NCBI RefSeq assembly: GCF_040779325.2
Contig: NZ_JBFONT020000009.1
Span: forward strand, 46,360 to 110,359
DNA: 64,000 bases
From: Aestuariibius violaceus
GTDB lineage: Bacteria > Pseudomonadota > Alphaproteobacteria > Rhodobacterales > Rhodobacteraceae
Direction of reading: 5' to 3'
Positions 24,079 to 32,401 of this stretch are shown one piece after another. Position 1 is the first letter of the stretch; every line of letters begins with the position of its first letter. Position numbers and translations under genes: made by a program. Under the pieces are notes generated by a model. The model ran no database searches. It was not told the origin of the DNA and saw nothing but the letters and a program-made list of their open reading frames with translations.

Positions 24079-26652
24079 TCACTGATAGATCAGCACCTTG
24101 CCTGGCTTGAGCGGTGGCTCTGCAAAGCCCATCCGCTCCGAAATCGCGAGCCGGGCGGCGGAAAGCCGCGCACCGGGCACCCGGAAAGGAGAGCATGAGA
24201 CGTAGTCGAATCCGTAGGCGCGACAGAAGGCGATCGCCGCCTGGCTGCCCCCATGTTCGCCGCAGACCGACAGGACGATATCGGGCCGCATGGCCCGCCC
24301 CCGCTCCGCCCCCATCGCCAGAAGCTCGCCCACCCCTTCCAGGTCAAGCGTGTGGAACGGATCCTCGCGATAGACGCCCTTCTGCACGTAATCCGACATG
24401 AACCGCCCCGCATCGTCGCGCGACAGGCCGTAGGTCATCTGCGTCAGGTCGTTCGTCCCGAAGCTCAGGAAGGTCGTCGATTCCGCGATATCGCCCGCCC
24501 GCAACGCCGCCCGCGGCGTCTCGACCATCACGCCCAGCTTGTAGGGGATCTCGGCCCGCTTCTCGGCCCGCACAGCCGCGGCGACCGCGTCCATCCGGCC
24601 GCGCACAAGCTCCACCTCGCGCCGGGCGCTGACAAGCGGGATCATGATCTCCGGGATCACCGGATCCCCATGGCGGGCGACATCCGCCGCCGCCTCAAAG
24701 ATGGCGCGGGCCTGCATATCATAGATTTCCGGCACCGTGATGCCCAGCCGCACGCCCCTCAGCCCCAGCATGGGGTTGTATTCCGACATCTCGCGCGCCC
24801 GGTGGGTGACGTCCGACAAGGGGCGGTCCAGCGCCTCGGCCAGTTCGCGCAGGCCCGCCTTGTCGGTCGGCAGGAACTCGTGCAGCGGCGGATCGAACAG
24901 CCGGATACAGACCGGAAGCCCGCGCATGATCTTGAACAGATCCGCGAAATCCGCCCGCTGCATCGGCAGCAGCCGGTCAAGCGCCGCGGCCCGGTCCGCC
25001 GGGCTTTCGGCAAAGATCATCTCCCGCATGACCGTCAGCCGCTCGCCTTCGAAGAACATATGCTCCGTCCGGCAGAGCCCGATCCCCTCGGCGTTGAAGA
25101 TCCGCGCCGTCTCGGCATCCGCCGGCGTGTCCGCATTGGCGCGCACGCCGATATCGCGCACCGCATCCGCCCAGTCGAGCAGCGTCTGGAACGCCTCGCC
25201 CAAGGCAGGCTCTACCATCTCGGGCTGGCCCACCAGCAGCTCGCCCGTATGCCCGTCGACCGTCACCAGATCGCCCTCGGCCAGCACCTGCCCGCTCGCG
25301 GTCACCGTCCGCGACTTGGGATCGATCGCAAGCGCCGACACTCCAACGATGCACGGCAGCCCCAGCCCCCGGCCGATCACCGCCGCATGGCTGGTGATCC
25401 CGCCCCGCGCCGTCACGACCGCACTCGCCGCATGCATCCCGCGAATGTCCTCCGGCGTGGTCTCCCGGCGCACCAGCACGCTCGGCTCGCCGCGGGCCGC
25501 GCTCGCCTGCGCCTCCGATGACGAGAAGACCAGCCGCCCCGACGCCGCCCCCGGGCTCGCCGCGATCCCGCGGGCGAACACATCCCGATCCGCCCCGGGC
25601 GCCACCTGCCGGTGCAACAGATCGTTCAGCGTCGCAGGCGGGATCCGCAGGATCGCCTCCTCCCGCGGGATGATCTTGTCCTCCGCCAGAGCCACAGCGA
25701 TCCGCACCGCCGCCCGGCTCGACCGGGGCACGCGCACCGCATCGAGCACGAACAGCGCGTCGTTCTCGATGGTGAACTCGATCTGCATCTCCTCGCGCAG
25801 CTTCTGGCGTGCGAGCGTCCCGAACCGCACGAGGTCCGCATAGATCGCCGGGCACAGCTCCTCCAGCGACGGCCCCCGCGCATCCTTGGTCAGGTAAATC
25901 GCGCCGTTCCCCTTCAGCGCATCGCGCCCCTGACTCTGGCTCTTGTAGCGGCCCTTGATCTGCGGCGCACCGGTCGCCTCGTCCGCGAACTGGATCACGC
26001 CCGCGCCGCTCTCCGGCGCGCCGACACCCAAAGCCATCGCCTGCACGACCAGCCCCAGCCCCGCATCCGCGGGCGCCCCCTTGGCCTCGCGCAGAATCCG
26101 CGCCGTCGTCCCGTCCCAGGCGCGCGCCATGAACCGCAACACCTCCGACAGCTGCTGCGCGGGGTCCTGCGGGAACGGCTCGTCCGTCTCTTCCTCGTAG
26201 GCCGCCAGCATCGCGTCAAGGTCGCCTTCGGCATGGCGGAACGGCTCCGCATCCAGCCGCGCGACGTTCACCGCATAGGACTGGATGAACCGCAGATACA
26301 GCGCCGTCGCCGCCGCGTCCCCGATCTGCGCGGCCAGCGTCTTATGGCGCACCCCGTTCATCCCGATATTCAGCACCGCCCCGGGCCCGCCCCAATCGGG
26401 GTCGAGTGACGAGGGCCGCACCGACAAAAGCGGATCCTCCCCGAACGGTGCCAGCAGCGCCTCCATATCCGGGGTCCAGCCATGGGCGATCCGGCGCACC
26501 GCATCAAAGCTCAGCGCCACCGTCGTCGGCACCGGCATGTCCAGGCGGATCAGCCGCTGCAGGCACTTCGCGCGGCCCCCATGCACCTCGGCCGCCATCC
26601 TGGCGGTCGGCGTGATCAGGGTGATCGGGCTATAGGGCTCATGTTTCTGCAC
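24079..26652 (-). CDS. ppdK: pyruvate phosphate dikinase-like protein
   Basis: 857 aa. The phosphohistidine domain has His422 in GGITSHAAVIGRGLG, and the C-terminal PEP/pyruvate barrel is well kept (FGTNDLTQMTYGLSRDDAGR and catalytic-type VLSVCGEHGG). PPDK interconverts pyruvate and phosphoenolpyruvate with ATP and phosphate. The N-terminal nucleotide-binding part is divergent: SVRPSSLDPDWGG stands where SVRSGARASMPGMMDT is usual, the Asp-Ile-Glu-Phe motif reads MQIEFTIE, and the LQTR glutamine region reads LDAVR. The ATP step may be altered or lost. Monocistronic. Confidence 0.85.
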   Translation of the reverse strand: MQKHEPYSPITLITPTARMAAEVHGGRAKCLQRLIRLDMPVPTTVALSFDAVRRIAHGWTPDMEALLAPFGEDPLLSVRPSSLDPDWGGPGAVLNIGMNGVRHKTLAAQIGDAAATALYLRFIQSYAVNVARLDAEPFRHAEGDLDAMLAAYEEETDEPFPQDPAQQLSEVLRFMARAWDGTTARILREAKGAPADAGLGLVVQAMALGVGAPESGAGVIQFADEATGAPQIKGRYKSQSQGRDALKGNGAIYLTKDARGPSLEELCPAIYADLVRFGTLARQKLREEMQIEFTIENDALFVLDAVRVPRSSRAAVRIAVALAEDKIIPREEAILRIPPATLNDLLHRQVAPGADRDVFARGIAASPGAASGRLVFSSSEAQASAARGEPSVLVRRETTPEDIRGMHAASAVVTARGGITSHAAVIGRGLGLPCIVGVSALAIDPKSRTVTASGQVLAEGDLVTVDGHTGELLVGQPEMVEPALGEAFQTLLDWADAVRDIGVRANADTPADAETARIFNAEGIGLCRTEHMFFEGERLTVMREMIFAESPADRAAALDRLLPMQRADFADLFKIMRGLPVCIRLFDPPLHEFLPTDKAGLRELAEALDRPLSDVTHRAREMSEYNPMLGLRGVRLGITVPEIYDMQARAIFEAAADVARHGDPVIPEIMIPLVSARREVELVRGRMDAVAAAVRAEKRAEIPYKLGVMVETPRAALRAGDIAESTTFLSFGTNDLTQMTYGLSRDDAGRFMSDYVQKGVYREDPFHTLDLEGVGELLAMGAERGRAMRPDIVLSVCGEHGGSQAAIAFCRAYGFDYVSCSPFRVPGARLSAARLAISERMGFAEPPLKPGKVLIYQ

Positions 26653-26728
26653 TGCGGCATATCTCCTGCCGCAACAGCATAGTTTTTAGGCGCTTTGCAT
26701 CAAGCAAACCTTAGTCGAACGTCGCGTC

Positions 26729-28870
26729 TTAACCCTCGAGGCGCGACAGATCGGCTACAGAGGTGCAAAGCTGCCGGATCCGGCTGAGCAAATTCAAGCG
26801 GTTACGCCGAAGGATCTCATTGTCTGCATTGACCTGTACCGCCTCGAAAAACGCATCGATCGGCCCGCGAAGGGCCGCCATCGCCGCCATTGCCTTGGGA
26901 AAGTCCTGCGCCTCAAGCGCCGGAGCGATCTCCTTCTCCGCCGCATCGAGGGCGGAAAACAGCGCCTTTTCCTCCGCCGTCTCGGCGAATTTCGGATCGG
27001 CGCCATAGGAATACTCGACCCCGTCCTTCTCCTCCGCCTGCGTCAGGATGTTGTTGGCCCGCTTGAACCCCTGCACGAGGTTCTCGCCATCTTCGGTCTG
27101 CAAAACCGCCTGCAGAGCCTCCGCCCGCTTGACCAGCAAGGTGAGGTCGTCGTTGCCGGGCATCGCGATACAGGCGTCGATGACGTCGTGCCGGATGCCC
27201 TCCGAGCGGAGATGGACCTTCAGGCGGTCATGGATGAAGGAGAGGAGGTCATCGAAACGAGTCTTCGAGATATCGGCCCGTCGACCAGTTAAAAGTTCCA
27301 GTTCTTCGGCAGTGAAGGCACCGTTAAGGCTTTCAAAGTCAAGCTTAGCAGCTGCAGCTGCTATAAGTGGCCGAAGATCTATAGGTTTCTGATCACTTAA
27401 AGTGATCCGAATAACCCCCAACGCCGCCCTTCTCAGCGCGTAAGGATCCTTCGACCCCGTCGGCTTCTCATCAATCGCCCAGAACCCGGTCAGCGTGTCG
27501 ATCTTGTCGGCCAGCGCCACGGCCACCGACACCGCCCCCGTCGGCACGTCATCGGACGGCCCCAGCGGCGCGTAATGCTCCTCGCAGGCCTCCGGCACGC
27601 CGTCGTCATGGCCCGCCGCCTTGGCGTAATACCGCCCCATGATCCCCTGCAGTTCCGGGAACTCATAGACCATCTCCGACGCCAGATCGGCCTTGCAAAT
27701 CCGCGCCGCCTCCGCCGCCAGATCCGGCTTGGCGCCCACCATCGGCGCGATCTCCCGCGCCAGCGCCTCGATCCGGGCCACCCGATCCGCCTGCGAGCCC
27801 AGCTTGGCGTGGAAGGTCACGTTGGCCAACGGCTCCGCCATCCCTTCCAGACCGATCCGCTCGACCGTCCGTAGATCGTTCTCCCAGAAGAACTTCGCAT
27901 CCGACAGCCGCGCGGCCAGCACCTTCTGGTTGCCCGCAAGGATCGTCGCCCCGCCATCCGGCGCCTCGATATTGGCGACCGTCACGAACCGCTCGATCCG
28001 GCCCGTCTTGGGGTTCCGCACCGAAAAGAACTTCTGGTGCTCCTTCATCGAGGTCTGCAGCACCTCCGGCGGCAGGTCGAGGAAATCGGCCCCGATCTCT
28101 CCCATCAGCACAACCGGCCATTCGACCAGCCCCGCGACCTCGGCCAACAGCCCCTTGTCCTCGACCATCTCCAGTCCCTGCGCGAAGGCCAGTTGCGAGG
28201 CCTCGTTGCGGATCGCCTCGGCCCGCTCGGCCGGATCGAGCACCACATGCGCCCGCTTCAGCTTGGCCACGTAATCATCCCAGCCCGTCACGCGGATATC
28301 GCCCGCCGCCATGAACCGGTGGCCCCGCGTCACGTCGCCCGCGCGGATCCCGTCCACCTCGACCGGCACGACCTCCGCCCCATCCTCCCGCGTCATCAGG
28401 CACAGGATCGATTGCAAGGGCCGCACCCATCGCAAGGACCCGCCCCCCCAGCGCATCGACTTGGGCCAGGGGAAATCCCGCACGGTCTTCTCCAGCACCT
28501 CCGCGATGATCTCCGCCGCCGGGCGCCCCGGCACCTCCATCACCGCGAAATAGGCCTCCGCCTTGCCCGCCGCGCGAACCTCCAGCTGTTCCATCGTCAG
28601 CCCGGTCGACCGCAGGAACCCCTCGACCGCCTTCTCCGGCGCGCCGACCTTCGGCCCCTTCCGCTCTTCCCGCCGGTCCGGCGACCGCTCGGTCAGGCCC
28701 TCCACATGCAGCGCCAGCCGCCGCGGCGTCGCGAACGCCCCGGCCGAACCATAGGTCAACCCCGCCTCGACCAACCCGTCGGTCATCAGCTTCTTCAGGT
28801 CCTCACAGGCCTTCGCCTGCATCCGCGCCGGGATCTCCTCGGACAGCAGTTCGATCAGAAGGTCAGCCAT
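26729..28870 (-). CDS. glyS: glycyl-tRNA synthetase beta subunit
   Basis: 713 aa. N-terminus ADLLIELLSEEIPARMQ and blocks such as WPKSMRWGGGSLRWVRPLQS, SMKEHQKFFSVRN, KLGSQADRVARI and DKIDTLTGFWAI are GlyS hallmarks; the C-terminal helical anticodon-binding part is present. It forms the alpha2beta2 enzyme with GlyQ that charges tRNA-Gly. The start at 28870 overlaps the preceding small membrane-protein gene by eight bases; longer in-frame extensions have no GlyS character. Confidence 0.97.
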   Translation of the reverse strand: MADLLIELLSEEIPARMQAKACEDLKKLMTDGLVEAGLTYGSAGAFATPRRLALHVEGLTERSPDRREERKGPKVGAPEKAVEGFLRSTGLTMEQLEVRAAGKAEAYFAVMEVPGRPAAEIIAEVLEKTVRDFPWPKSMRWGGGSLRWVRPLQSILCLMTREDGAEVVPVEVDGIRAGDVTRGHRFMAAGDIRVTGWDDYVAKLKRAHVVLDPAERAEAIRNEASQLAFAQGLEMVEDKGLLAEVAGLVEWPVVLMGEIGADFLDLPPEVLQTSMKEHQKFFSVRNPKTGRIERFVTVANIEAPDGGATILAGNQKVLAARLSDAKFFWENDLRTVERIGLEGMAEPLANVTFHAKLGSQADRVARIEALAREIAPMVGAKPDLAAEAARICKADLASEMVYEFPELQGIMGRYYAKAAGHDDGVPEACEEHYAPLGPSDDVPTGAVSVAVALADKIDTLTGFWAIDEKPTGSKDPYALRRAALGVIRITLSDQKPIDLRPLIAAAAAKLDFESLNGAFTAEELELLTGRRADISKTRFDDLLSFIHDRLKVHLRSEGIRHDVIDACIAMPGNDDLTLLVKRAEALQAVLQTEDGENLVQGFKRANNILTQAEEKDGVEYSYGADPKFAETAEEKALFSALDAAEKEIAPALEAQDFPKAMAAMAALRGPIDAFFEAVQVNADNEILRRNRLNLLSRIRQLCTSVADLSRLEG

Positions 28871-29396
28871 CACTCTGCTCCACAGGGAAATCGTCGGGGT
28901 CGGGGCAATCCTCCGGCACCGGCTGGCCGTCGAACACGACCTCCCCGCAGGCATTGATCTCGTGCCAACCATAGCCGCGCCCGTCTGGGAAGATGGCAAA
29001 GACCCGGTCGACCCCGTAGACGATGTTCTCGGTCCCCAGAAACACCACCGCCTCGCCGCTTTCCACCGCCGCCCCGATGGCCTCGGCATCGAAGCACCCG
29101 AACCAGCCGGGCGCGTTCCGCGGCGCGGCATCGTCGCGGATCACATGGGTCTCGGTCAGCATGGCCAGGCTCTGCGGCGTCTCGAAACAGGCCCGGTAGC
29201 GCAGCGGAGAGCTCTCGGAATCGATCCCCGCGAACCCGTCCGCCAGGATCGGCTCCTCCACCCCGCCGACGGTGGTCAGAACGACCTCGCCCTCGGGCAA
29301 TTCCTCGTAGAAGGCATAGACCTGAAAGTAATACATCGCCGCCCCCGCTATGGCGGCGGTCAGAACAATGGCCAAGACGGCGATCCTCGCTGTCAC
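28863..29396 (-). CDS. small membrane-anchored protein between glyQ and glyS (DUF6446-like)
   Basis: 177 aa. An N-terminal helix (IAVLAIVLTAAIAGAAMYYF, ~5-24) anchors or exports it; the rest is a soluble, acidic, cysteine-containing domain (YRACFETPQSL, WFGCFDAEAIGAAVE, WHEINACGEVVFDG) likely in the periplasm. It resembles a family I know as DUF6446 from Rhodobacterales, always of unknown function. It overlaps glyQ by four bases and glyS by eight, so all three are translationally coupled. Why a secreted or membrane protein is held inside a tRNA-synthetase operon is unexplained. Confidence 0.8.
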   Translation of the reverse strand: MTARIAVLAIVLTAAIAGAAMYYFQVYAFYEELPEGEVVLTTVGGVEEPILADGFAGIDSESSPLRYRACFETPQSLAMLTETHVIRDDAAPRNAPGWFGCFDAEAIGAAVESGEAVVFLGTENIVYGVDRVFAIFPDGRGYGWHEINACGEVVFDGQPVPEDCPDPDDFPVEQSDG

Positions 29397-30313
29397 GCCG
29401 CGGCCCCACCGGCAGGCGTCTCAAGAAACGCATCCGCACAGGCCTTCGCCAGCGCCCGGACCCGGCCGATATAGGCCTGCCGCTCGGTGACAGAGATCAC
29501 GCCGCGCGCATCCAGCAGGTTGAAGATGTGGCTCGCCTTGATGCACTGGTCATAGGCCGGCTGGGCCATCACGATCTCCCGCCCCGTCTTGGGGTCGGTC
29601 GCAGGGGCTGCGAGGATCCGGTGGCACTCCTCCTCCGCATCGACGAAGTGGCGCAGCAGCACGTCGGTCTCGGCCACGTCGAAATTCCAGCGGGAATACT
29701 GCGCCTCCGCGTCGCGGAACACGTCGCCATAGCTCAAAGCGATGGGCGTCTGCGGATCGTTGAACGGCATGTCCATCACGTGATCCACGCCCAGCACATA
29801 CATCGCCAGCCGCTCCAGCCCATAGGTCAGCTCCCCCGAAACGGGGCGGCAATCATGCCCACCGACCTGCTGGAAATAGGTGTATTGCGACACTTCCATC
29901 CCGTCGCACCAGACTTCCCAGCCCAGCCCCCAGGCGCCCAGCGTCGGGCTTTCCCAATCGTCCTCGACAAAGCGGATGTCGTGCATCCCCATATCGATCC
30001 CGATTGCCTCCAAGGACCCCAGATAAAGCTCCTGCAGATCCGGCGGCGACGGCTTTATCAGCACCTGAAACTGGTAATAATGCTGCAGCCGGTTCGGGTT
30101 CTCCCCGTACCGCCCATCCGTCGGGCGCCGCGACGGCTGCACATAGGCCGCGGCCCATTCCTTCGGCCCCAGCGCGCGCAAGGTCGTCGCCGGATGGAAC
30201 GTCCCCGCCCCTACCTCCATGTCGTAGGGCTGCAACACAGCACAGCCCCGGCCCGCCCAATAGGTCTGCAGCCGCAGGATGATCTCCTGAAAAGACTTCG
30301 ATTTTTCCGCCAT
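29393..30313 (-). CDS. glyQ: glycyl-tRNA synthetase alpha subunit
   Basis: 306 aa. KSFQEIILRLQTYWAGRGC, GAGTFHPATTLRALG, the class II motif regions AAYVQPSRRPTDGRYGENPN and EVWCDGMEVSQYTYFQQVGG are all typical. It forms and activates glycyl-adenylate. The ATG at 30313 gives MAEKSKSFQ; an upstream in-frame start is less likely. It is divergent from the SPOR-domain gene across a 199-bp gap that must hold both promoters; no clear sigma-70 boxes could be assigned. Confidence 0.97.
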   Translation of the reverse strand: MAEKSKSFQEIILRLQTYWAGRGCAVLQPYDMEVGAGTFHPATTLRALGPKEWAAAYVQPSRRPTDGRYGENPNRLQHYYQFQVLIKPSPPDLQELYLGSLEAIGIDMGMHDIRFVEDDWESPTLGAWGLGWEVWCDGMEVSQYTYFQQVGGHDCRPVSGELTYGLERLAMYVLGVDHVMDMPFNDPQTPIALSYGDVFRDAEAQYSRWNFDVAETDVLLRHFVDAEEECHRILAAPATDPKTGREIVMAQPAYDQCIKASHIFNLLDARGVISVTERQAYIGRVRALAKACADAFLETPAGGAAA

Positions 30314-30512
30314 CGGGCCCCTCGCGTCGCGCGCGCCCTCCATAGGCAGGCGCACCGATAGGGTCAATTGTGCCACGCCGCGATCTTTCGCCATCGGCTT
30401 ACGGGAATTTGAGCGTGCAGCCGCCCGGCACGCTGATAATGTCCCGCGAGCTATTACATCGAAGGGCAGAACGCGCATCCTGCCCCCTATTAAAATCGCC
30501 TCGGAGCTCTTC

Positions 30513-32261
30513 ATGCGACCTGTGTTTTACGGCTATTTTCTTGCGTTTCTTCTCGGTGTGACCGGACTTGCACGCCCAGCAGCCGCCCAGGACGCCTGGA
30601 TCCAGATCGAAGCCCGCCCCAGCCTGGCCGAGGCGACCGACCGCGCCCGCTTCTACGCCAACCGCCTGAACGACGTCAGCGGCTTCTCCCTGCGTTCCGG
30701 CTGGTACAGCATCGTCCTCGGCCCCTACGCGGAGGCCGATGCCGAGGCGCTGGCCCGCCAGCTCCTCCGCGACGGTCTGATCCCGCGCGACAGCTTCATC
30801 GCCACCGGGACCGCCTTCGAACGCCGCTTCTGGCCCGCGGGCGCCGGTGCCCAGGTGCAGGTCACCCCGATCCCGCTCGTCATCGAAGAGGCGCCATCGG
30901 TCCCGGCCGTGCTGCCGGACGAACAGTTCCCGATCGAACCCGAAGAAACCGTCTCCCAGGCCCGCGCGGGCGAGGCGCAGCTGACCCGCCCCGAACGGGA
31001 GCGTCTGCAGCGGGCGCTCGAATGGGCGGGCACCTACAACGGCGCGATCGACGGCCTCTTCGGTCGCGGCACCCGCGACGCGATGGCGGTCTGGCAGGAA
31101 CAGAACCGCTACCGCGTCACCGGTGTGCTCACGACCGCCCAGCGCACAGCCCTCCTCGAAGGGTACGACGCGGTCCTCGACGGCCTCGGCCTCCGCATGG
31201 TCGCCGAAGACCGCGCGGGCATCGAGATGATGATGCCGACCGAGGCTGTCCGCTTCGACGCCTACGCGCCCCCCTTCGCCCGCTACACCGCCGACGGCGT
31301 CGAGGGCGCCCAACTCCTCCTGATCTCGCAGGCGGGCGACAGCGCGCGCATGGCGGGCCTCTACGAGATCCTGCAAACCCTCGCGATCATTCCGCCAGAC
31401 GGCGACCGGCGCCGCACCGATACCGCGTTCCGCATCGAAGGTGCGAACGACCGCATCTCGACCTTCGCCCTGGGCGAATTGCGCGACGGCACGATCAAGG
31501 GCTTCATCCTCGTCTGGCCCGCCGGCGACGAGGCCCGCCGCACCCGCCTCGTCACCGAAATGCGCGCCAGCTTCCGCTTCCTGCCGGGCGTGCTCGAAGA
31601 CGCCGTCCCGAACCCGGATGACCAGCAACTGGGCGAAATCTCGGGCCTCGAAATCCGCAAACCCCTCCGCGCCCGCACCGGCGCCTATATCACCGAAGAG
31701 GGGCACGTTCTGACCGCCAGCGAAGCCGTCGACGGCTGCAGCCGCATCACGATCGACGACAGCCATGAGGCGACCGTGGCGCTGACCGACGACGCGCTCG
31801 GCCTCACCGTCCTCGCGCCCGCCACGCCCGTCTCGCCGCCCGGCATCGCGCGCTTCCAGACCCGCACGCCCCGGATCGAAAGCGAACTCGCGGTCTCCGG
31901 CTACCCGTATGAGGGGCTCCTGAACGCCCCCTCGATGACCTTCGGCACGCTGGCCGATATCCAGGGGCTCGGCGGCGAACGCCACCTCATGCGCCTCGAC
32001 CTGCCGACCGAGGCCGGCGATGCGGGCGGTCCCGTCCTCGACCTCGGCGGCAACGTCGTCGGCATGGCGCTGCCCGCCAGCGAAAGCCGTCGCCAGCTGC
32101 CCGACGGCGTCAGCTTCATGGTCGATGCCGACGCGATCGCCAGCCGCCTGACCGAGGCGGGCTACACGCTCGCCGCCGCCAATGATGAGGCCCGCACCAC
32201 CCCCGAACGCCTGACGAAAGACGCCGCCCGCATCACCGTCCTCGTCGGCTGCTGGGACTGA
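30513..32261 (+). CDS. SPOR / peptidoglycan-binding protein with inactive trypsin-like domain
   Basis: 582 aa. A signal peptide ends near ARPAAAQ (~26). Residues ~27-105 look like a SPOR domain (ARPSLAEATDRARFYANRL, SGWYSIVLGPY). Residues ~158-215 are a PG_binding_1 repeat (LQRALEWAGTYNGAIDGLFG). After a middle region, ~385-545 is a trypsin/HtrA-like fold in which catalytic residues are replaced: GHVLTASEAV has Glu404 where HVLTAAHVV has His, and GDAGGPV has Ala504 for the nucleophile Ser. It is probably a periplasmic, septum- or wall-bound binding protein, not a protease. Confidence 0.85.
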   Translation: MRPVFYGYFLAFLLGVTGLARPAAAQDAWIQIEARPSLAEATDRARFYANRLNDVSGFSLRSGWYSIVLGPYAEADAEALARQLLRDGLIPRDSFIATGTAFERRFWPAGAGAQVQVTPIPLVIEEAPSVPAVLPDEQFPIEPEETVSQARAGEAQLTRPERERLQRALEWAGTYNGAIDGLFGRGTRDAMAVWQEQNRYRVTGVLTTAQRTALLEGYDAVLDGLGLRMVAEDRAGIEMMMPTEAVRFDAYAPPFARYTADGVEGAQLLLISQAGDSARMAGLYEILQTLAIIPPDGDRRRTDTAFRIEGANDRISTFALGELRDGTIKGFILVWPAGDEARRTRLVTEMRASFRFLPGVLEDAVPNPDDQQLGEISGLEIRKPLRARTGAYITEEGHVLTASEAVDGCSRITIDDSHEATVALTDDALGLTVLAPATPVSPPGIARFQTRTPRIESELAVSGYPYEGLLNAPSMTFGTLADIQGLGGERHLMRLDLPTEAGDAGGPVLDLGGNVVGMALPASESRRQLPDGVSFMVDADAIASRLTEAGYTLAAANDEARTTPERLTKDAARITVLVGCWD

Positions 32262-32295
32262 CACCAGCCACCCCGCGCAAACGAAGGCCGGGTCT

Positions 32296-32358
32296 GGGGT
32301 GAGCCAGCTTCCCGGAAACCGTCCAGTGGACGGTTTCGCTGGCGAACGGGCGAAGCCC
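32296..32358 (+). repeat. nested TCCAGTGGA hairpin element, copy B
   Basis: A 23-bp odd palindrome (32315-32337, centre G32326) has GAAACCGTCCA and TGGACGGTTTC arms. An outer stem pairs GCCAGC (32303-32308) with GCTGGC (32338-32343). Flanks GGGGTGAG and CGAACGGGCGAAGCC match copy A on the opposite strand. It lies between convergent 3' ends (dead-protease gene and trkH) and could terminate both. Confidence 0.8.
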
Positions 32359-32401
32359 AGTATCGTGACGCGCAGCGGCACGCAGTCGCCCCGCCCGGCT
32401 C

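Noticed and set aside
28871..29131. N-terminal extension of glyS
   Set aside because: It overlaps the small membrane-protein gene in another frame and lacks GlyS similarity; ADLLIELLSEEIPAR begins right after ATG 28870.
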